64,000 nt of DNA from Fervidobacterium gondwanense DSM 13020 (lineage in GTDB: Bacteria > Thermotogota > Thermotogae > Thermotogales > Fervidobacteriaceae). The translations under genes were made by a program, and so were the position numbers. The stretch is from positions 124,001 to 188,000 of the forward strand of contig NZ_FRDJ01000001.1 in NCBI RefSeq assembly GCF_900143265.1. Reading direction: 5' to 3'. Shown here piece after piece: positions 50,813-60,813 of this stretch. The notes under the pieces are model-generated. The model was given only the letters and a program-made list of their open reading frames with translations, was not told where the DNA came from and did not search any database. The first letter of the stretch is position 1; the number at the start of each line of letters is the position of its first letter.

Positions 50813-53409
50813 TGCACTTCCCTTCTGATTATTTTTTCAAACAATTCAAGTGCTTCAGGTATCTTTTCCTGCAACTTTCCGCCTGCTTGTGCAAATGTTG
50901 GACTTCCACCACCACCGCCGCCAAGGACCTTTGCAACAGCTTTGGCTATGTTACCTGCGTTGTATGTGCTTGTCAGTTCTTTTGGTACTTTGATTGTGAA
51001 GACGATTTTTCCTTCAAGTTTGGATATGAGCAGGACGATACCCTTTATCCTTTCAGAGACATCGTCAGTCAGGTCTTTCAGCACTTCAGGCTCGACGGAA
51101 TCAAAGACAAACGATAGGTAATTGATTCCTTCGAAGCTCTTTGAACTGCTGGCTATCGTTTCCGGGTTTATGAGCTTTATTTTGAGGCTTGCAAGTTCCT
51201 TTTCGAGAGCTTTCTTTTCTTCTATTATCTTTTCGACTTTTACACTTATTTCGCTCATCGGCACTTCAAGGCGTTCTTTCAAGCTTTCCAAAATCGATTC
51301 GCGATTTCTCAAGTATTCGAGCGAGTTCATTCCAGTTATCGCTTCTATTCTCCTCACACCGGCACTAACCGCACTTTCGGAAATTATTTTGAAAAGTCCA
51401 ATCTCTCCCGTGTTTCTAACGTGCGTACCTCCGCAGAGCTCTTCGCTGAAGTCTGCCACTTTTACGACCCTGACGAAATCTCCGTATTTTTCTTCGAAGA
51501 GAGCCATCGCACCTTCTTTAACCGCTTCGTCGTAGCTCTTCACTTCAGTGACAACCGGAATGGCTTGCAGAATTACTTCGTTTACCATATCTTCTATTTG
51601 TTTGATTTCTTCTTTTGTCAGTGCCTGGTAGTGAGTAAAGTCGAATCTCAATCTTTCCGGTTCAACAAGAGAACCTGCTTGGCGCACGTGTGTTCCCAAT
51701 ACCTTCCTAAGTGCTGCGTGCAACAAGTGGGTTGCAGTGTGGTTTCGCATTGTCCATCTTCTTTTTTCATCAACAGCGGAAAGTATCTTTTCTCCTACCT
51801 TTATCTTACCATACAGTTTACCTTTGTGGACAATTATACCCTCAACTGGATTGTACACGTATTCAACTTCAAATCTTCCGTTTGACCAATTTATAGTGCC
51901 CCTGTCTGCAACTTGTCCACCTTTTTCTGCGTAGAATGGTGTTATGTCAAGAACTAACTCACATTCCATGCCTTCTGTTTCGAGTTCTTCGACAAATTCG
52001 TTGTCCTTCTTGATCTTCAGGACAGTGCTTTCAGACTCCATCGTGTCGTATCCGACGAATACTGTTTCTAAATCAAGCGTTTCGTACCCCGTTTTTTGAG
52101 CAAATTCCACTTCGCCCTGGGCTTTTCTTGACCTTTCGCGTTGCTGCTGTAAGTATTTCTCAAACCCTGCCTCGTCGAGCTCGTAGTTGTTCTCCTGTGC
52201 GATGTCTCTGAGTATATCTATTGGAAAGCCGTATGTGTCGTAGAGCTTAAACGCGTCCTCAGCTGAAATCTTTCCGCTTGCAGAGACTATTTTCTGCACT
52301 AATTCAAGACCTCTCGAAAGGTTTGTAATGAACTTCTGCTCTTCCGCCTTAATGATCGTTTCTACAAAGCTCTGCTTCTCAACAATCTCAGGATAGACGT
52401 GCCCCATCTTTTTCACTACGCTGTCGACTATTTTGTAAAGGAATGGCTCTTTTGCACCGAGAAGTGCGCCGTGCCTGAGCGCTCTTCTAAGCACCCTTCT
52501 AAGTACGTAACCTCTTCCTTCGTTTGAAGGAAGCACTCCGTCTCCTATCATGAACGTGACTGCTCTGACATGGTCGGCGATAACCCTTATCGATACGTCT
52601 TTTTTCGGATCTTCTTTGTATTTTACGTTTAGCACGTTTTGGATGGTGTCAATTATAGGCTTGAAGAGGTCAGTATCGAAGTTCCACAGTACGCCCTGCA
52701 TCATTGCGCTGATACGTTCAAGTCCAGCGCCGGTGTCTATGTTCTTTCTAGGTAGCGGATGTAATTTGCCCTCTTCGTCTTGGTAAAATTCGGTAAAGAC
52801 GAGGTTCCAAATTTCAATGAATCTGCCATCGGTGTTTCCCGGATTCGGTGTTCCGCCATCTTTCACGGGAACTTCTATACCTGTGTCATAGTGTATCTCA
52901 GAGCAAGGACCACAAGGACCGGTTGGACCAGCAGGTCCCCAGAAGTTGTCTTCTTTACCCATCCTAATTATTTTGTATTCCGGCACACCTATGCTCTTCC
53001 AGATTTCGAACGATTCGTCATCGTATTCGTATATGGTAACCCACAATTTTTCTTCCGGCATTTCAAGGACTTTAGTGACGAATTCCCAAGCCCATGCGAT
53101 AGCTTCTTTTTTGAAGTAATCACCAAATGAGAAGTTTCCAAGCATCTCAAAGAACGTGTGGTGCCTCGGTGTGCGCCCAACGTTCTCTATGTCGTTAGTC
53201 CTAACACATTTCTGGCATGTTGTGACTCTCGGATATATCGGGTCGACTTTTCCCCAAAATATAGGTTTGAACGGTACCATACCTGCAACTGTGAACATGA
53301 GCTGCGGGTCGTCTGGAATGAGCGAAGCACTCGGGAGTCTCTTATGGCCTTTGGTTTCAAAAAATTTCAGATACGCTTCTCTAATCTCATCGCTAGTCAT
53401 GTATTTCAC
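50809..53409 (-). CDS. alaS: Alanyl-tRNA synthetase
   Basis: The start chosen is GTG 53409 ([20 protein letters not shown]), 7 bases after GGAGGTG; the earlier in-frame start covers that site. 866 residues. The catalytic domain has [34 protein letters not shown]-like class II motifs ([20 protein letters not shown]) and [18 protein letters not shown]. The editing domain has the zinc ligands [11 protein letters not shown] and [12 protein letters not shown]. The C-terminal C-Ala domain ends with a glycine run, [17 protein letters not shown]. It charges tRNA-Ala and clears Ser/Gly mischarging. The stop codon overlaps mreB. Confidence 0.97.
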   Translation of the reverse strand: MKYMTSDEIREAYLKFFETKGHKRLPSASLIPDDPQLMFTVAGMVPFKPIFWGKVDPIYPRVTTCQKCVRTNDIENVGRTPRHHTFFEMLGNFSFGDYFKKEAIAWAWEFVTKVLEMPEEKLWVTIYEYDDESFEIWKSIGVPEYKIIRMGKEDNFWGPAGPTGPCGPCSEIHYDTGIEVPVKDGGTPNPGNTDGRFIEIWNLVFTEFYQDEEGKLHPLPRKNIDTGAGLERISAMMQGVLWNFDTDLFKPIIDTIQNVLNVKYKEDPKKDVSIRVIADHVRAVTFMIGDGVLPSNEGRGYVLRRVLRRALRHGALLGAKEPFLYKIVDSVVKKMGHVYPEIVEKQSFVETIIKAEEQKFITNLSRGLELVQKIVSASGKISAEDAFKLYDTYGFPIDILRDIAQENNYELDEAGFEKYLQQQRERSRKAQGEVEFAQKTGYETLDLETVFVGYDTMESESTVLKIKKDNEFVEELETEGMECELVLDITPFYAEKGGQVADRGTINWSNGRFEVEYVYNPVEGIIVHKGKLYGKIKVGEKILSAVDEKRRWTMRNHTATHLLHAALRKVLGTHVRQAGSLVEPERLRFDFTHYQALTKEEIKQIEDMVNEVILQAIPVVTEVKSYDEAVKEGAMALFEEKYGDFVRVVKVADFSEELCGGTHVRNTGEIGLFKIISESAVSAGVRRIEAITGMNSLEYLRNRESILESLKERLEVPMSEISVKVEKIIEEKKALEKELASLKIKLINPETIASSSKSFEGINYLSFVFDSVEPEVLKDLTDDVSERIKGIVLLISKLEGKIVFTIKVPKELTSTYNAGNIAKAVAKVLGGGGGGSPTFAQAGGKLQEKIPEALELFEKIIRREVQ

Positions 53410-53462
53410 AAAACTACACCTCCGCAATTATCTTGTATTATCATTTTCACTCGTCTTAGATT

Positions 53463-54311
53463 TTAGTAAAAAAACTTAAATAAGATATAGAGAATTGGTG
53501 TCATGAAGAGTAATCCATCGATTCTGTCGAGCATTCCGCCGTGTCCTGGCATCAGGTTGCCCATGTGCTTGACATTGTAGTGGCGTTTTATGGACGATTC
53601 GAATATGTCACCAAATGTATCCATAATGCCCGTTGTGATTGCAATTACGACAGCAAAAATCGGAGTTATGTGCATGTTCGATTTGAAGAGGCTGTTAGCA
53701 ACGAATTGGTAAATCAGTATGTAAACAAACGTTCCGAAGATTCCTCCGTAGAATCCTTCCCAGCTTTTGTTTGGGCTATAGTAACTTCCGAATTTGTGCT
53801 TTCCCATAGTCATGCCAAACGCGTAAGCAAAACTATCGTATGTCCAAGAAAGCGTTAGCGTAAGCAGTGCTATAGCAGCTCCATATACATCGTACAGCGG
53901 GATAAAAAACGAAAGCAAAAAGCTTATGTATACAAGCGCCACTGAGTAAGCAAAATAAACTTCGGTTATTATCTCCCTATCTCTAACTTTGCTGAGTGCA
54001 ACGATTATTCCTACCATGAATATAACGGAAAGTAATTCCATCGGGTATTTTCTAAAAGCTACGCCGTAGAGTATAGGATACGTTGTAACGATAGCAGAGT
54101 ACGTTATCGCGAGCCAGCTGTTTATTCTTTTGATAGTCGTAAAAAAGAATTCACTCGAGCTTATTAAGACAATCGCAGCGACGAGTCCAACTAAGCTCTG
54201 GTACGAGACAAAGCAAAATACGACAAACGGTGCAACTATTAGAGCACTTATAATTCTTTGAATAGTCTCTTTCTTTAAAGAGCTGTTTTTCTTGCTCTCC
54301 ACTTTACCCAT
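53463..54311 (-). CDS. cdsA: Phosphatidate cytidylyltransferase
   Basis: About 282 residues from ATG 54311; a GTG three codons further in is also possible, and the ribosome binding site AGGGGG favours neither clearly. There are eight or so membrane helices, then the CDP-diglyceride synthase signature. SWTYDSFAYAFGMTMGKHKF and YYSPNKSWEGFYGGIFGTF precede the second conserved stretch GIMDTFGDIFESSIKRHYNV, KHMGNLMPGHGGMLDRIDGL. It makes CDP-diacylglycerol from CTP and phosphatidate in the inner membrane. It overlaps uppS by 8 bases, a common arrangement. Confidence 0.95.
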   Translation of the reverse strand: MGKVESKKNSSLKKETIQRIISALIVAPFVVFCFVSYQSLVGLVAAIVLISSSEFFFTTIKRINSWLAITYSAIVTTYPILYGVAFRKYPMELLSVIFMVGIIVALSKVRDREIITEVYFAYSVALVYISFLLSFFIPLYDVYGAAIALLTLTLSWTYDSFAYAFGMTMGKHKFGSYYSPNKSWEGFYGGIFGTFVYILIYQFVANSLFKSNMHITPIFAVVIAITTGIMDTFGDIFESSIKRHYNVKHMGNLMPGHGGMLDRIDGLLFMTPILYILFKFFY

Positions 54312-54996
54312 TCCCCCTGATACCCCCAAATCTGCGTTCGCGCTTTCTGTAGGATTCTATGGCCCTGTCAAGCTCTTCTTCGCTAAATTCAGGCCAAAGC
54401 AAATTGGAAAAGTATAGCTCACTGTAGGCAATCTGCCAGATTAAGAAGTTGCTTATCCTCATTTCACCCGAAGTGCGCACAACAAGGTCCGGGTCTGGAA
54501 CATCCGGTGCGTAGAGGTAGTTTTTGAAATTTTCTTCGCTGATTTCAGCTTTTTCTTCGAATATCTTTTTCACAGCATCGACTATCTCAGTCCTGCCGCC
54601 GTAGTTCAACGCCATGATTACTTGTATTTTTGTGTTATCTTTTGTCTTTTCTTCATACTCAATGCACTTTTCTCTAACGATGTCCGGAAGTCCGTCGAGC
54701 CGTCCAATGAATCTGAGCCTCACGTTTTCTTTCGACATGCGCTCGTAAAACTCACCTATTTTTTCAACAAGAAGTCCTAAGATGAATTCAACTTCTTTCG
54801 GCGGGCGTTTCCAATTCTCCGTTGAAAATGCATAAAACGTGGTGTATTTTACACCACGTGCTGCACACCATCTAACAACTTCTTCTATTTTGTAAGCTCC
54901 CACGTAATGGCCGTAGGTTCTCGGTTTGCCCTGTTTCTGCGCCCAACGGCCATTACCGTCCATTATGAACGCTATATGGGTTAATGGCTTGTCCAT
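54304..54996 (-). CDS. uppS: Undecaprenyl diphosphate synthase (cis-prenyltransferase)
   Basis: The 230-residue product starts [20 protein letters not shown]. The catalytic Asp is in IMDGNGRWAQKQGKPRTYGH; VRWCAARGVKYTTFYAFSTE and NWKRPPKEVEFIL follow, with IQVIMALNYGGRTEIVDAV in the middle and DLVVRTSGEMRISNFLIWQI, AYSELYFSNLLWPEF near the end. It extends farnesyl diphosphate to the C55 carrier used for peptidoglycan and for the exopolysaccharide made in this window. Its ATG abuts or overlaps the frr stop by one base. Confidence 0.97.
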   Translation of the reverse strand: MDKPLTHIAFIMDGNGRWAQKQGKPRTYGHYVGAYKIEEVVRWCAARGVKYTTFYAFSTENWKRPPKEVEFILGLLVEKIGEFYERMSKENVRLRFIGRLDGLPDIVREKCIEYEEKTKDNTKIQVIMALNYGGRTEIVDAVKKIFEEKAEISEENFKNYLYAPDVPDPDLVVRTSGEMRISNFLIWQIAYSELYFSNLLWPEFSEEELDRAIESYRKRERRFGGIRGNG

Positions 54997-55550
54997 CAGA
55001 ATTCCATAATCTCCTTTTCTTTCTTTTCAAAGAGTTTATCGAGCTCGGCTATGTATCTATCAGTCAAATTCTGAATCTCTTTTTCTAATCTTTTTTCATC
55101 ATCTTCCGATATCTTTCCATCCTTTTTGTCGTCTTTCACATCTTTTAGTACATCACGTCTTATGTTCCTTATCGCTATCTTGCCCTCTTCTACTATTTCT
55201 TTTGCCTTCTTTACCCACTTTTGTCTCTGTTCGGTTGTTGGTGTTGGGAAGTTGATTCTCACAACCGTTCCATCGTTTACAGGTGTCAATCCGAGGTCGC
55301 TTGCAAGTATCGCTTTTTCAATGGCAGACAACAGGTTTCTCTCCCAAGGTTTAACTATGAGTTGGCGTTCTTCTGCCGTTACTTGGGCAACCTGGAGAAC
55401 AGGCGTTGGTACTCCGTAGTAGTCTATTTTTATTTCTTCAAGAACTGCAGGCGTTGCCCTTCCAGTTCTTAAATGCTTTAGCTCTTCTGCGATTTTTTCG
55501 ACGGATTTTTTCATCTTCTCTTCAGTTGACTTTATGTAGCTATTTACCAT
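54996..55550 (-). CDS. frr: Ribosome recycling factor
   Basis: The start chosen is ATG 55550 ([20 protein letters not shown]), 6 bases after GGAGGTG. 184 residues, the normal length. The three-helix bundle has [20 protein letters not shown], and domain II has [39 protein letters not shown] and [20 protein letters not shown], with [20 protein letters not shown] following. It splits post-termination ribosomes with EF-G. It is the first of the frr-uppS-cdsA series. Confidence 0.97.
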   Translation of the reverse strand: MVNSYIKSTEEKMKKSVEKIAEELKHLRTGRATPAVLEEIKIDYYGVPTPVLQVAQVTAEERQLIVKPWERNLLSAIEKAILASDLGLTPVNDGTVVRINFPTPTTEQRQKWVKKAKEIVEEGKIAIRNIRRDVLKDVKDDKKDGKISEDDEKRLEKEIQNLTDRYIAELDKLFEKKEKEIMEF

Positions 55551-55579
55551 CTCCCACACCTCCATCGTTTTTGCAATTT

Positions 55580-56563
55580 TTATGATATCTTATCCACATT
55601 GCTCACGCAGATCGCAGTTATTCCTTTCATCTGCGATTCAGGGTATACGTCGTTTCCGCTCTTGAACTTCACAGACACAGGACATCGGAGTATATCTTCA
55701 AGTTTTTGAGATATATCCTTTCTGTAGTTTTTCAGTCTTATCGGTGAAATTATAACACAATCCACTGAAGATGGAAAGAATCCGCTTTTGTTAATCGTTC
55801 TTACAACTATATCGAGCATCTCTATACTGCTGCGTCCCCTGTTCTCGTCATTTTCTGGGAATATAGACCCGATGTCGCTTTTCAGCGTTACTCCAACAAG
55901 ACTGTCTATTATGGCGTGAGAGAGAACATCGGCATCGGAATGCCCTTGGAGTCCCAAGTTCGAGTCTATTTCAACACCGCCGATGATGAGTTTCCTCCCC
56001 TCAACGAGTGGATGTGTGTCCCAGCCGATTCCACCCATATTTTCGTAGTCACAGAATTTTGAAAATCGCCTCAGTTTCGGGTGCACCGGTCTTTCTTCTG
56101 TAAAATTAAAACGAGCGAAGATATCGCTATCCAACGCATCGACTATTATTTTTCTGTAACGGCTTGATTTAATGTACTTATAAAGTAGCCACTCTTTTAA
56201 TTCCCCCGCTAACGAAACTATGTACAGATCATCTATAGCAAAATCCATCAGCAGTCTTTGGATGATGTAGATCATCTTCGATCCAACTGGAACAATTTTG
56301 AAACCAAGAACGTTAAACCAGCGCTGGTATCCGTGTCGAAATTCAGCTTTTGTGGCATATAGAAGAACCCCTTTGACGTCACCATCACTCTCCAACACGA
56401 TGCAGTTGCGCTTAATAAAAGGTGGTACATCCATGTCAAATGCCTTCTTTATATATTTCTGAGCATTCGAACCAAAAAGTTCATCGTAGAATTCTTTCTT
56501 TTCTTCGTAGACGAGGCTTACAACTTGTTTTATGTTATTTTCATTCAGCTGTGTTTTCCTCAA
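55580..56563 (-). CDS. ispF: Fusion of a GNAT-like domain with 2-C-methyl-D-erythritol 2,4-cyclodiphosphate synthase
   Basis: The C-terminal part, from about residue 175, is a full Isp[21 protein letters not shown] (metal-binding Asp and His), [40 protein letters not shown] and [18 protein letters not shown]. It closes methylerythritol cyclodiphosphate in isoprenoid synthesis. The first 165 or so residues look like a GNAT acetyltransferase fold ([20 protein letters not shown], then [40 protein letters not shown]). The acetyl-CoA pyrophosphate loop (Q/RxxGxG/A) is not there; GELKEWLL stands in its place. IspF is usually about 155 residues and its common fusion partner is IspD. The next genes frr-uppS lead to the C55 lipid made from the same isoprenoids. 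Confidence 0.85.
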   Translation of the reverse strand: MRKTQLNENNIKQVVSLVYEEKKEFYDELFGSNAQKYIKKAFDMDVPPFIKRNCIVLESDGDVKGVLLYATKAEFRHGYQRWFNVLGFKIVPVGSKMIYIIQRLLMDFAIDDLYIVSLAGELKEWLLYKYIKSSRYRKIIVDALDSDIFARFNFTEERPVHPKLRRFSKFCDYENMGGIGWDTHPLVEGRKLIIGGVEIDSNLGLQGHSDADVLSHAIIDSLVGVTLKSDIGSIFPENDENRGRSSIEMLDIVVRTINKSGFFPSSVDCVIISPIRLKNYRKDISQKLEDILRCPVSVKFKSGNDVYPESQMKGITAICVSNVDKIS

Positions 56564-56604
56564 TGTCTTCCACCCCGTAGTTCAAGTTATTTTTGCGCTG
56601 AACT

Positions 56605-57588
56605 TTATTTCATAAACAAGTATATGATTATCAGCAGTGCTCCAGTAACGAGGAGTGTGGTCATGAAAGATATTAGAAGCTCCGAACCGGTTGTTGGTGG
56701 TATCTCAACTTTTATAGACCTTGGAACCTTTTCAATATGCTCTTTTTGTTCAGTCTGCTGCCTTCTCTTTTTGATAAAATAAGTTTCATCACTGAGAATC
56801 TTAAGTGCTGGACTGATAAGAGCTTTAGCAATTAATCCTTCTGAAAGTTCCACTTTTACTAAGTAAAGGCTCCCGCCGCCTACTCTCACAAGTTCTTTGC
56901 TAAGAAGCGTTGCTTCAATTGAAAATTTGTCAGAATCGAAGTTTGGATAGAGCTCCCTCAGCTTTTTTTCGTATTTTCCGGGGTTTAAAATGACGACAGG
57001 AATTTTATCACCTATGTCAAACTGGACAATTGAAGTTCCGTTAATTGGGTCTATTACGGGAAATGCTTCTGGCAGATCCACTACATCCGCTCTTGTGTAA
57101 ACCTTTACAACATTTTCATCAGAAAAATCTTCCTGCATGCTGAGAAACGTGTATGCAGAATATTCTTCAAGAAACATACCTTGAGCCCGTACGTCAACTT
57201 CCATCTTCGGGCTCCATTCTTCGAGCAGATCAGATATTATGACCTTCATAACTTCTGTATCCGACTCCTTCACGGCAGTCGAGAACTCAATACCAAGTGG
57301 AATTTTCCCCCTCCTGTTCAGCATGTTGTTAAGGTACGCTAAGAATGCGATAGTTACATCGTGCCCACCCGGTATTGCTTTTATCTCTTGTTTGGCTTTT
57401 TCGAGCTTTTCCTTAAATTCTCTAAGGTCTTCATTCAGTGTGATGCTGTCGATTATATTTGAATAACGCAAAGGAACAACCAAGAAATCAAAATCGGGTG
57501 CGCTGTTCGTTTTTCCAAAAAAATATCCAACTATGTCTTCTGCTGTTCCTTTACTTCGAGCACGAACTTTTATAAAATAAAGATCCAC
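56605..57588 (-). CDS. Tail-anchored protein of unknown function
   Basis: The 327-residue product has a GTG start behind GGAGGAATAG. I do not recognise the family. It has an alpha/beta soluble part of about 280 residues (FIKVRARSKGTAEDIVGYFF, PGGHDVTIAFLAYLNNMLNR, SVVILNPGKYEKKL-like segment VVILNPGKYEKKLRELYP), then a basic, Gln/Glu-rich linker (KKRRQQTEQKEHIEKVPRSI) and one C-terminal membrane helix (FMTTLLVTGALLIIIYLF). No signal peptide, so the large part should face the cytoplasm. It lies 41 bases upstream of the GNAT-IspF fusion and downstream of glgC, and may share their transcript. Confidence 0.7.
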   Translation of the reverse strand: MDLYFIKVRARSKGTAEDIVGYFFGKTNSAPDFDFLVVPLRYSNIIDSITLNEDLREFKEKLEKAKQEIKAIPGGHDVTIAFLAYLNNMLNRRGKIPLGIEFSTAVKESDTEVMKVIISDLLEEWSPKMEVDVRAQGMFLEEYSAYTFLSMQEDFSDENVVKVYTRADVVDLPEAFPVIDPINGTSIVQFDIGDKIPVVILNPGKYEKKLRELYPNFDSDKFSIEATLLSKELVRVGGGSLYLVKVELSEGLIAKALISPALKILSDETYFIKKRRQQTEQKEHIEKVPRSIKVEIPPTTGSELLISFMTTLLVTGALLIIIYLFMK

Positions 57589-57639
57589 CTACTATTCCTC
57601 CCAGCAAGATTGCAAAGTATATTAAACATATCAAAGAAA

Positions 57640-58887
57640 TTAAATGTAGTATCCGCCACTCTCTATCTGCGTTCCTTTCGGTACTATCCGGTCGTTGCCA
57701 ATCACAACGTTCTTACCGAAGACACATTCTTCCTCCACAACGGTGTCCATTCCGATAACTGTTATGTGTGAATCGTAGACCTTTTTGTCGTATTTGCTCT
57801 CGGCAAATTCACCTATGCCTATCTTGCAACCGTTTTTGATTATGGTATTTTCCGCCACAATCGCATCTTCAATGTACACGTTATCTCCAATCTCAACTTT
57901 TGCCATTATGACGCTGTTTTTAATGACGCTGCCTTTGCCAAGTTTTACACCCTGAGCTATAACGCTATTTTCAATAGTTCCGTAGATTTCACAACCCTCG
58001 CTCACTATTGAATTCCTTACTTCGCCTTCAGGAGCTATGTATGCCGGTTGCATTTCTTCAGACCTTGTGTAGATGCGCCAATTCGGATCATGGATGTTAA
58101 ACGGAGGAATGGGCCTCACGAGTTCAAGATTCGTTTCCCAATACGATCTTATAGTTCCTACATCTTGCCAATACCCTTCGAATGGGAATGCATACACACG
58201 GTCTGTTGTGAGGATATTCGGTATTATGTTTTTTCCAAAATCATGGTCGCTCGATTCGTTTTTCGCATCTTCGATGAGCACATCTTTTATGAATTTCCAA
58301 TTGAAGACGTAGATACCAAGAGAAGCTAAGTTCGATTTCGGTTCTTTCGGCTTTTCTTGGAATTCAACGATCTTGTTGTCGATGTCCGTTATCATTATCC
58401 CGAATCTGTGGGCTTCGCTGAGCGGCACTTCCATACAGGCTATCGTCGCCAGTGCATTCTTCGATATGTGGTAGTAAACAAATTCGCTGTAGTCCATCGA
58501 GTATATGTGGTCACCAGAAAGAACGACAATGTATTCTGGTTCGTATTCGTCTATGAATTCGATGTTTTGGTAAACCGCATCGGCTGTTCCTTTGTACCAT
58601 ACGCTCTCAGTAAGCGTAGAATATGGCTGGAGTATCGTAACTCCTCCACCCTTTCTATCTAAATCCCACGGTTTGCCGATACCTATGTGTTTGTTGAGCA
58701 AGTGTGGTCTGTACTGTGTAAGCACACCTATTCTGTATATTCCTGAGTTGACGCAGTTGCTCATGGTAAAATCTATTATCCTGTATTTTCCACCAAATTG
58801 AACGGCGGGTTTGGGTATTTTTTCCGTCAGTACTCCGAGCCTCGTTCCTTGACCACCTGCGAGTATCAAACCAAGCACGTTCTGCAT
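57640..58887 (-). CDS. glgC: Glucose-1-phosphate adenylyltransferase
   Basis: The start chosen is ATG 58887 ([20 protein letters not shown]), behind GGGGGTG. 415 residues. The nucleotidyltransferase domain has [78 protein letters not shown] and EFQEKPKEP. The C-terminal left-handed beta-helix has [20 protein letters not shown] and [20 protein letters not shown]. It makes ADP-glucose for glycogen. The second copy GlgD lies 15 bases upstream, as in Bacillus and Clostridium, where GlgC/GlgD form a mixed complex. Confidence 0.96.
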   Translation of the reverse strand: MQNVLGLILAGGQGTRLGVLTEKIPKPAVQFGGKYRIIDFTMSNCVNSGIYRIGVLTQYRPHLLNKHIGIGKPWDLDRKGGGVTILQPYSTLTESVWYKGTADAVYQNIEFIDEYEPEYIVVLSGDHIYSMDYSEFVYYHISKNALATIACMEVPLSEAHRFGIMITDIDNKIVEFQEKPKEPKSNLASLGIYVFNWKFIKDVLIEDAKNESSDHDFGKNIIPNILTTDRVYAFPFEGYWQDVGTIRSYWETNLELVRPIPPFNIHDPNWRIYTRSEEMQPAYIAPEGEVRNSIVSEGCEIYGTIENSVIAQGVKLGKGSVIKNSVIMAKVEIGDNVYIEDAIVAENTIIKNGCKIGIGEFAESKYDKKVYDSHITVIGMDTVVEEECVFGKNVVIGNDRIVPKGTQIESGGYYI

Positions 58888-58902
58888 CCCCTTCACCCCC
58901 CG

Positions 58903-60018
58903 CTATATAACCATCCATTTTTCTAAGACCACAGGCTCAAAATCGCCGATCAGCATCTGCTCTGCGCGAACTACGCAGTTCTTGTCTATTATTGCATTTC
59001 TCACTATAGCCCCTTCTTCAATAACGCTATCTTGCATAATTATCGAGTTCTCAACTCGAGCACCTGCGCGTACTACAACTCCCTTGAAGAGCACAGAATT
59101 TTTGACATTTCCAGATATAATACAGCCATCAGCGACTATCGAGTTACTTACCTTCGCAGTACCCGTGAATTTGGCAGGTGGATAGTCTTTCAATTTTGTA
59201 TACACCTTTCCGTACTTCACAAATAATTCTTCGCGAATTGCAGGGCTGTTGAGAACTTCCATGTTCATTTTGTAGTACTCTGCTATTCCTTTCTTGACAT
59301 TTCTCCAGTATCCGCTGAACTCGTACGCGTATACTTTCAGCTTGGAAAGGTTTGGTATTATCACGTCAAGCAAAAGGTCGTATTTACCAGCTGGTACTGT
59401 ATCATAAAGGAGCTCGAGCAACAAATGCTTGTTTATGAAGTAAATACCTAAAAATGCTTTTCTTGTCGAAGGATTCTGAACTTTTTCCTGTATCTGTGTT
59501 ATCCTACCGTCTGGCTCAGTTGTTACAACCCCATATTGTGTGATGTCGTATGTTTCATCGAGTTCTTTAACTACGAGTGTTACATCGGCACCTTTGGCGA
59601 AATGGTAGCTGTAAATGTCGTTGTAAAGCATTTTATAGATATGGTCGCCGGAACCTATTATTACGTAGTCCTCATCGCCTCTTCTGAGCATCGTGGTGTT
59701 TTGGAATAGAGCATCCGCTGTACCACGATACCAGTACTCTCCGGTCATTCCAAGGTAAGGTTGAAGTATGTACAATCCACCGTGTTTTCTATCAAGATCC
59801 CATTCTTTACCTGAGCCGAGGTGGTCCATAAGACTGCGCGGGTTGTACTGGGTTAAAACACCTACTTTGTATATGCCGGAATTGACCATGTTGCTTAGCG
59901 TGAAGTCTATTGCACGGTACTTTCCAAAGACCGGTACGGCGGCACTTGCTCGTTTGTAAACGAGCTTACCAAGCGCATCGCTCTTGCCCCCTGCCAAAAT
60001 TAGACCCAAAACTTTCAT
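58903..60018 (-). CDS. glgD: Glucose-1-phosphate adenylyltransferase regulatory subunit GlgD
   Basis: The start chosen is ATG 60018 ([20 protein letters not shown]) behind AGGGGGTGG. 371 residues. It parallels GlgC (VFGKYRAIDFTLSNMVNSGI, YRGTADALFQNTTMLRRGD, VIIGSGDHIYKMLYNDIYSY), but the nucleotide loop reads LAGGKSDALGKLVYKRA instead of LAGGxGTRLxxLTxxRAKPA. The catalytic Arg and Lys region is thus changed, as in GlgD subunits. The beta-helix end has SNSIVADGCIISGNVKNSVL and RVENSIIMQDSVIEEGAIV. It should modulate GlgC and have little activity alone. Confidence 0.93.
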   Translation of the reverse strand: MKVLGLILAGGKSDALGKLVYKRASAAVPVFGKYRAIDFTLSNMVNSGIYKVGVLTQYNPRSLMDHLGSGKEWDLDRKHGGLYILQPYLGMTGEYWYRGTADALFQNTTMLRRGDEDYVIIGSGDHIYKMLYNDIYSYHFAKGADVTLVVKELDETYDITQYGVVTTEPDGRITQIQEKVQNPSTRKAFLGIYFINKHLLLELLYDTVPAGKYDLLLDVIIPNLSKLKVYAYEFSGYWRNVKKGIAEYYKMNMEVLNSPAIREELFVKYGKVYTKLKDYPPAKFTGTAKVSNSIVADGCIISGNVKNSVLFKGVVVRAGARVENSIIMQDSVIEEGAIVRNAIIDKNCVVRAEQMLIGDFEPVVLEKWMVI

Positions 60019-60059
60019 GCGGACCACCCCCTATTTATAGTGTTCAAATAACGATTTAA

Positions 60060-60809
60060 TCAATATCCTCCCGAGGTACTCGTCTTTCTCGTGACGATAG
60101 CAACTCCCGAGCTCGTGCCTATTCTCGTTGCGCCAGCAGATAACATCTTTAATGCATCTTCGTAAGTCTTTACTCCACCTGATGCCTTAACTTCTATTTC
60201 ACCATCAACCGCCCAGCGCATCAATTGAACGTCTTCGAATTTGGCACCGCCTGTGCCAAAACCTGTAGACGTTTTTACGAATTTTGCACCTGCAAGTTTT
60301 GAAATTACCGAAGCTGCAACTTTCTCTTCATCTGTGAGGAAGCATGTTTCGATTATCACTTTAACAGGTACTTTCGCCGCTTCAACAATTGATTTTATGT
60401 CATTGTACACGTATTCGTAATCGCCTTCTCTGAGTTTTCCGATGTGTATAACCATATCGATTTCCTGAGCGCCATTTTCAACCGCCCATTTTGTCTCTTC
60501 AACTTTCGAGTGCGTGCTCGTTGCACCGAGCGGGAATCCAACAACCGTCACTGTGAGCACATCCGAGCCTTTAAGCATCTGCGAAACCATAGGAACAAAG
60601 GATGGATTTATGCATACGCCTTTGAATTTGTATTCCAACGCCTCTTTGCAGACCGCTTTAATTTCCTCTGTCGTTGCGGTAGGTTTGAGATTTGTGTGAT
60701 CGATGTAGGTGTTGATGTTGATTTTACTTGGATCTATATCTATGACGTCTGGTTTGTAACTTTCTTTGAATGATCTGAGTTTTTCTTCGACCTTTTTTCT
60801 TATATCCAT
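60060..60809 (-). CDS. deoC: Deoxyribose-phosphate aldolase
   Basis: The start chosen is ATG 60809 (MDIRKKVEEKLRSFKESYKP), 7 bases after AAAGGAGAG. 249 residues with an N-terminal extension of about 30 compared with the shortest bacterial DeoC. Motifs: INTYIDHTNLKPTATTEEIK, GVCINPSFVPMVSQML, VTVVGFPLGATSTHSKVEET, ETCFLTDEEKVAASVISK and AKFVKTSTGFGTGGAKFEDV, with the Schiff-base Lys in FVKTSTGF. It splits 2-deoxyribose 5-phosphate into glyceraldehyde 3-phosphate and acetaldehyde. Pyrimidine phosphorylase is encoded at 38826 in the same window. It is separated by only 4 bases from the restriction gene upstream. Confidence 0.96.
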   Translation of the reverse strand: MDIRKKVEEKLRSFKESYKPDVIDIDPSKININTYIDHTNLKPTATTEEIKAVCKEALEYKFKGVCINPSFVPMVSQMLKGSDVLTVTVVGFPLGATSTHSKVEETKWAVENGAQEIDMVIHIGKLREGDYEYVYNDIKSIVEAAKVPVKVIIETCFLTDEEKVAASVISKLAGAKFVKTSTGFGTGGAKFEDVQLMRWAVDGEIEVKASGGVKTYEDALKMLSAGATRIGTSSGVAIVTRKTSTSGGY

Positions 60810-60813
60810 GTTA

